From contig QYQC01000013.1 of assembly GCA_007280315.1 (NCBI GenBank), forward strand, positions 1 to 8,379: a DNA stretch of 8,379 nucleotides, read 5' to 3'. The stretch's first letter is position 1. Each line of letters starts with the position of its first letter. The position numbers and the translations under genes were made by a program. The notes beneath the pieces are model-generated. The model searched no databases. It saw only the letters and a list, made by a program, of their open reading frames with translations, and was not told the DNA's origin. This DNA comes from Betaproteobacteria bacterium (GTDB lineage Bacteria; Pseudomonadota; Gammaproteobacteria; Burkholderiales; SG8-39). Shown one piece after another: positions 5,915 through 8,379 of the stretch.

Positions 5915-5959
5915 CCGCGTTCGCGAGCGCGGGAAGCGCGGATGCGTCGCTAGCGCATC
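5915..5959 (-). other. Two short inverted repeats at the end of the Bug-protein gene
   Basis: CCGCGTT (5915-5921) can pair with AGCGCGG (5926-5932), with one wobble on the + strand. GATGCG (5941-5946) can pair with CGCATC (5954-5959), overlapping the stop codon of the Bug-protein gene. There is no T-run after either on the - strand, so at most a weak pause or mRNA-stabilising structure; chance is possible in such GC-rich sequence. Confidence 0.3.
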
Positions 5960-6929
5960 AGCGCTCTGCTGTGACTCCGGCAGCCTGGATTACCTTTGAC
6001 CATTTCCTGATTTCGTCTGCCAGAAACTGGCCGGCTTGCTCGGAGGTGTTGCCCACCGGCTCGATGCCTAGAACCTCGAACCGGCTCTTGATATCAGGTG
6101 CCGCCACCGCCTTCGCCACTTCCGCCGACATGCGGTTGACTAACTCGCGCGGGGTACCCGCAGGCGCAAGAAACAGAACCCAGGTTGAAGCCTCCAGCGC
6201 CGGGCCTCCCGCCTCGGCCATGGTCGGAACCTCCGTTGCGCTGGCGATGCGCTTTTTCGAGAACATCGCCAGCGCCTTTATCTTGCCGCCGCGTACCTGC
6301 GGCATCAGCGTGCTCGGCACGTCCACTAGAATCTGAATATTGCCGCCCATCAGATCCTGCAACGCGCCTGCCGTACCTTTGTAAGGAATGTGCACCATGT
6401 CGACGCCTGCCGTTTGTTTGAACAGCTCGGTCGTAAGGTGCGCCGCCGCGCCGATACCTGAGGAACCGAACGAGAGCCTGCCCGGACTCGCTTTGGCATA
6501 GGCGATGAGTTCTTTCACATCCCTGACCGGCAAGCTGTTGTTCGCCGTCATGATCAATGGCGCGATGCCGGCGAGTGATACCGGGACGAAGCTTTTTACC
6601 GGATCGTAGGGAAGCTTTCCCGCGTAGAGCGTTGCGTTCGCGGCGTGCGCTGCGATTACGGTAAGAAAAGTGTAGCCGTCTGGCGGTGCTTTCGCCGCCA
6701 GATCGGCACCGAGAATGGAGTTCGCGCCGGGTTTGTTCTCCACCACAATGCTCCAGCCGGTCTGCTCCTGCACTCGTTGCGTTATGACTCGGGTCACGTT
6801 GTCGGTTATTCCGCCGGGTGTGTAGGGAACGATCCACTTGATCGGCTTGCTAGGGTAGGTCTGGGCTGTTACTCCAGCGGACAAGGCAAGCGCAGCTGCC
6901 AGCGCCGTTAGTCTGATTAGACGCAACAT
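5958..6929 (-). CDS. Bug/TTT-family periplasmic solute-binding protein
   Basis: A 323-residue member of the tripartite tricarboxylate transporter receptor (TctC/Bug) family, which binds small carboxylates or related ligands in the periplasm. A signal peptide covers residues 1-22 (Arg3 and Arg6, then an Ala/Leu core, cleavage after Val-Thr-Ala). The mature protein opens with the family start YPSKPIKWIVPYTPGG (25-40), followed by VVENKPGANSILGADLAAKAPPDGYT and further on HIPYKGTAGALQDLMGGNIQ, all typical. Length is normal. The ATG at 6929 is chosen because GAGGAG stands 5 bases upstream; in-frame ATGs at 6944 and 6956 lack one and would add residues before the signal peptide. No TctA/TctB membrane partners are in the window, which is common for Bug proteins. 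Lying 52 bases after the amidase, it probably captures the substrate or product of this operon; the ligand cannot be told from sequence. Confidence 0.95.
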   Translation of the reverse strand: MLRLIRLTALAAALALSAGVTAQTYPSKPIKWIVPYTPGGITDNVTRVITQRVQEQTGWSIVVENKPGANSILGADLAAKAPPDGYTFLTVIAAHAANATLYAGKLPYDPVKSFVPVSLAGIAPLIMTANNSLPVRDVKELIAYAKASPGRLSFGSSGIGAAAHLTTELFKQTAGVDMVHIPYKGTAGALQDLMGGNIQILVDVPSTLMPQVRGGKIKALAMFSKKRIASATEVPTMAEAGGPALEASTWVLFLAPAGTPRELVNRMSAEVAKAVAAPDIKSRFEVLGIEPVGNTSEQAGQFLADEIRKWSKVIQAAGVTAER

Positions 6930-6934
6930 ATCGA

Positions 6935-6940
6935 CTCCTC
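6935..6940 (-). promoter_or_regulatory. Ribosome binding site of the Bug-protein gene
   Basis: GAGGAG on the - strand, 5 bases before the ATG at 6927-6929; it selects that start over two upstream in-frame ATGs. Confidence 0.8.
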
Positions 6941-6981
6941 GCATGATGAACTGCAATTTAACCGGAAAACACCGAATGAAG

Positions 6982-8379
6982 TCAGACTGGCGGCCGGCGC
7001 AAATGATGCTCAGTCGCCAGCTGATACGCCTGCGCCGCGCGCAGCACCAGATCCTCGCGCTGCATTGGCCCTACCAACTGGAGGCCGATGGGCAAGCCGA
7101 CCGTGGAGAAACCACAGGGTACCGACATCGCCGGCTGCTGCGTCAGATTGAACGGAAACGAAAACGGTGTCCACCAGGTCCAGTCCTCCTCCCCCGGTGG
7201 GCGCTCCGGCGCGACCACGCCGGCGGCGAATGCCGGAATCGCGGTGGCCGGCGTCAACAGCAGGTCGTACTTCAGATGGAAGCGTTTCATGTGCTCGCCC
7301 AGCGCGCCGCGCGCGGCGACCGCATCGAGGTACTGCGCCAGCGTGTGTTTCGCGCCGCTGGCGCAGGCCTGCCGCAGGCCTGGATCGAGCAGCGCGAATT
7401 TTTCCTTCGGCATGTTGCGCGTGAGGTTGTACGCCCCCGTTGTCCAATGGACCCAGAACGCTTCGCGGCAATCGGCAAAGCCCGGATCGACCTCGTCCAC
7501 TTCAGCGCCCAGGCCGGCGAGTACCTTGGCCGCTTCCGCAACGCATGCTTCGACTTCGGAGTCCAGGTTTTTCACATAACCCATGCGCGGACTGTAGGCG
7601 ATGCGCAGACCCTTTACGCCAGCGTCGAGTCCCTGGGTCCAGTCGATTCCGGCATCGGGAAGCGCGGTCCAGTCGCGCGCATCGGGCTGCGACAACACGT
7701 TCAACATCAGCGCGCAGTCGGCAACGGTGCGCGCCATCGGGCCGACGTGCGCCACCGTGCCGAAGGGCGAAAGCGGCCAGGCCGGCACGCGGCCGAAGCC
7801 GGCCTTGATGCCGGATATGCCGACGAACGCGCAGGGAATGCGGATCGACCCGCCACCATCGGTGCCGACCGCGAGTTGCCCCATGCCGGCGGCCACCTGC
7901 GCCGCGGCGCCGCCGCTGGAGCCGCCGGGCGTGCGCTCGAGGTTCCACGGATTGCGCGTGATGCCGGTGAGCGCGCTGTCGGTCACGCCCTTCCAGCCGA
8001 ATTCCGGAGTGCAGGTCTTGCCCAGCAGCACTGCGCCGTTCTCGCGCAGCCGCGCCGTCGCCGGGCCATCCACCAGCCAGGGCCCGGCGCGATCGACGGT
8101 ATTTGAGCCGCGCAGCGTGGGCCAGTCGCGCGTCAGGATCAAATCCTTGATCGAAGCCGGAACGCCATCGAGGCCGCCCAGGGGCGCGTTGTTCATCCAG
8201 CGAGCTTCGGCGGCGCGCGCCGCGGCAAGCGCGCCATCTTCGTCGATAAGGCAGTAGGCGTTCAGCCTGGGATTGAATTCGCGGATGCGCGCGAGCACCG
8301 CTTGCGTCACCTCCACCGGTGATAGCTGCTTGGCGCGAAAACGGCGCACCAGTTCGGTGGCCGAGGTGTAGGCGAGTTC
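6982..8379 (-). CDS. Amidase signature family hydrolase (N-terminus cut by window edge)
   Basis: 465 residues are visible and the frame is still open at the right edge, reading ELAYTSATELVRRFRAKQLS. This is the normal N-terminal stretch of the family, so probably only a few residues are missing. A GTG at 8347-8349 could be mistaken for the start but would cut conserved residues. Amidase-signature enzymes hydrolyse C-N bonds of amides with a Ser-cisSer-Lys triad. All three are visible (numbered from the edge): Lys78 in ASIKDL, Ser154 in PGGSSGG and Ser178 in GTDGGGSIRIP, with the expected spacings. The family also includes GatA of the tRNA amidotransferase, but no gatB or gatC is near and the context is catabolic, so a stand-alone amidase is more likely. 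It may release a carboxylic acid for the CoA ligase downstream; the substrate is unknown. Its promoter lies beyond the window. Confidence 0.93.
   Translation of the reverse strand, partial: ELAYTSATELVRRFRAKQLSPVEVTQAVLARIREFNPRLNAYCLIDEDGALAAARAAEARWMNNAPLGGLDGVPASIKDLILTRDWPTLRGSNTVDRAGPWLVDGPATARLRENGAVLLGKTCTPEFGWKGVTDSALTGITRNPWNLERTPGGSSGGAAAQVAAGMGQLAVGTDGGGSIRIPCAFVGISGIKAGFGRVPAWPLSPFGTVAHVGPMARTVADCALMLNVLSQPDARDWTALPDAGIDWTQGLDAGVKGLRIAYSPRMGYVKNLDSEVEACVAEAAKVLAGLGAEVDEVDPGFADCREAFWVHWTTGAYNLTRNMPKEKFALLDPGLRQACASGAKHTLAQYLDAVAARGALGEHMKRFHLKYDLLLTPATAIPAFAAGVVAPERPPGEEDWTWWTPFSFPFNLTQQPAMSVPCGFSTVGLPIGLQLVGPMQREDLVLRAAQAYQLATEHHLRRPPV

Noticed and set aside
6943..8106. Long + strand reading frame opposite the amidase
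   Set aside because: Antisense shadow of a gene with a full catalytic triad; no motifs, biased Arg/Ala/Gly composition.

Overview
The window looks like a GC-rich betaproteobacterial chromosome, most likely Burkholderiales or a near relative. This rests on the rapZ and ubiX sequence types, an orphan periplasmic Bug/TTT solute-binding protein (a family greatly expanded in that group), and a CoA-dependent aromatic-catabolism gene set. No phage, plasmid, IS, CRISPR, rRNA or tRNA gene is visible.

Layout. Left part, + strand: a small secreted PsiF-family protein (20-379) ends in a rho-independent terminator (405-436). It is followed by rapZ (468-1304) and ubiX (1301-1909), whose start and stop codons overlap as ATGA. 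Middle: a 304-base gap between convergent genes (1910-2213) has no credible gene but is packed with inverted repeats. A 10-bp terminal inverted repeat (1967-1976 / 2200-2209) encloses several hairpins. The two largest (1999-2045 and 2086-2136) carry the same loop core on opposite strands, on stems of different sequence. Right part, - strand, read right to left: an amidase (cut by the right edge), a Bug-type binding protein, a dienelactone hydrolase, an acyl-CoA dehydrogenase and a benzoate/2-aminobenzoate-type CoA ligase (2214-3854).

How it works together. The - strand genes are closely spaced, except for a 154-base gap before the hydrolase gene that may hold a second promoter. They read as a catabolic operon: uptake (Bug protein), release of an acid from an amide (amidase), CoA activation (ligase), dehydrogenation of the thioester (acyl-CoA dehydrogenase), and hydrolysis of a lactone or similar intermediate (dienelactone hydrolase). 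The substrate is not determined. A ring-attacking monooxygenase, enoyl-CoA hydratase, thiolase and regulator are not in the window, so the pathway is incomplete here. The + strand genes are housekeeping: a nucleotide-binding regulatory protein and the prenyl-FMN synthase that serves UbiD-type decarboxylases.

The protein-coding genes belong to known families. The part least explained by known features is the structured intergenic element at 1967-2209.
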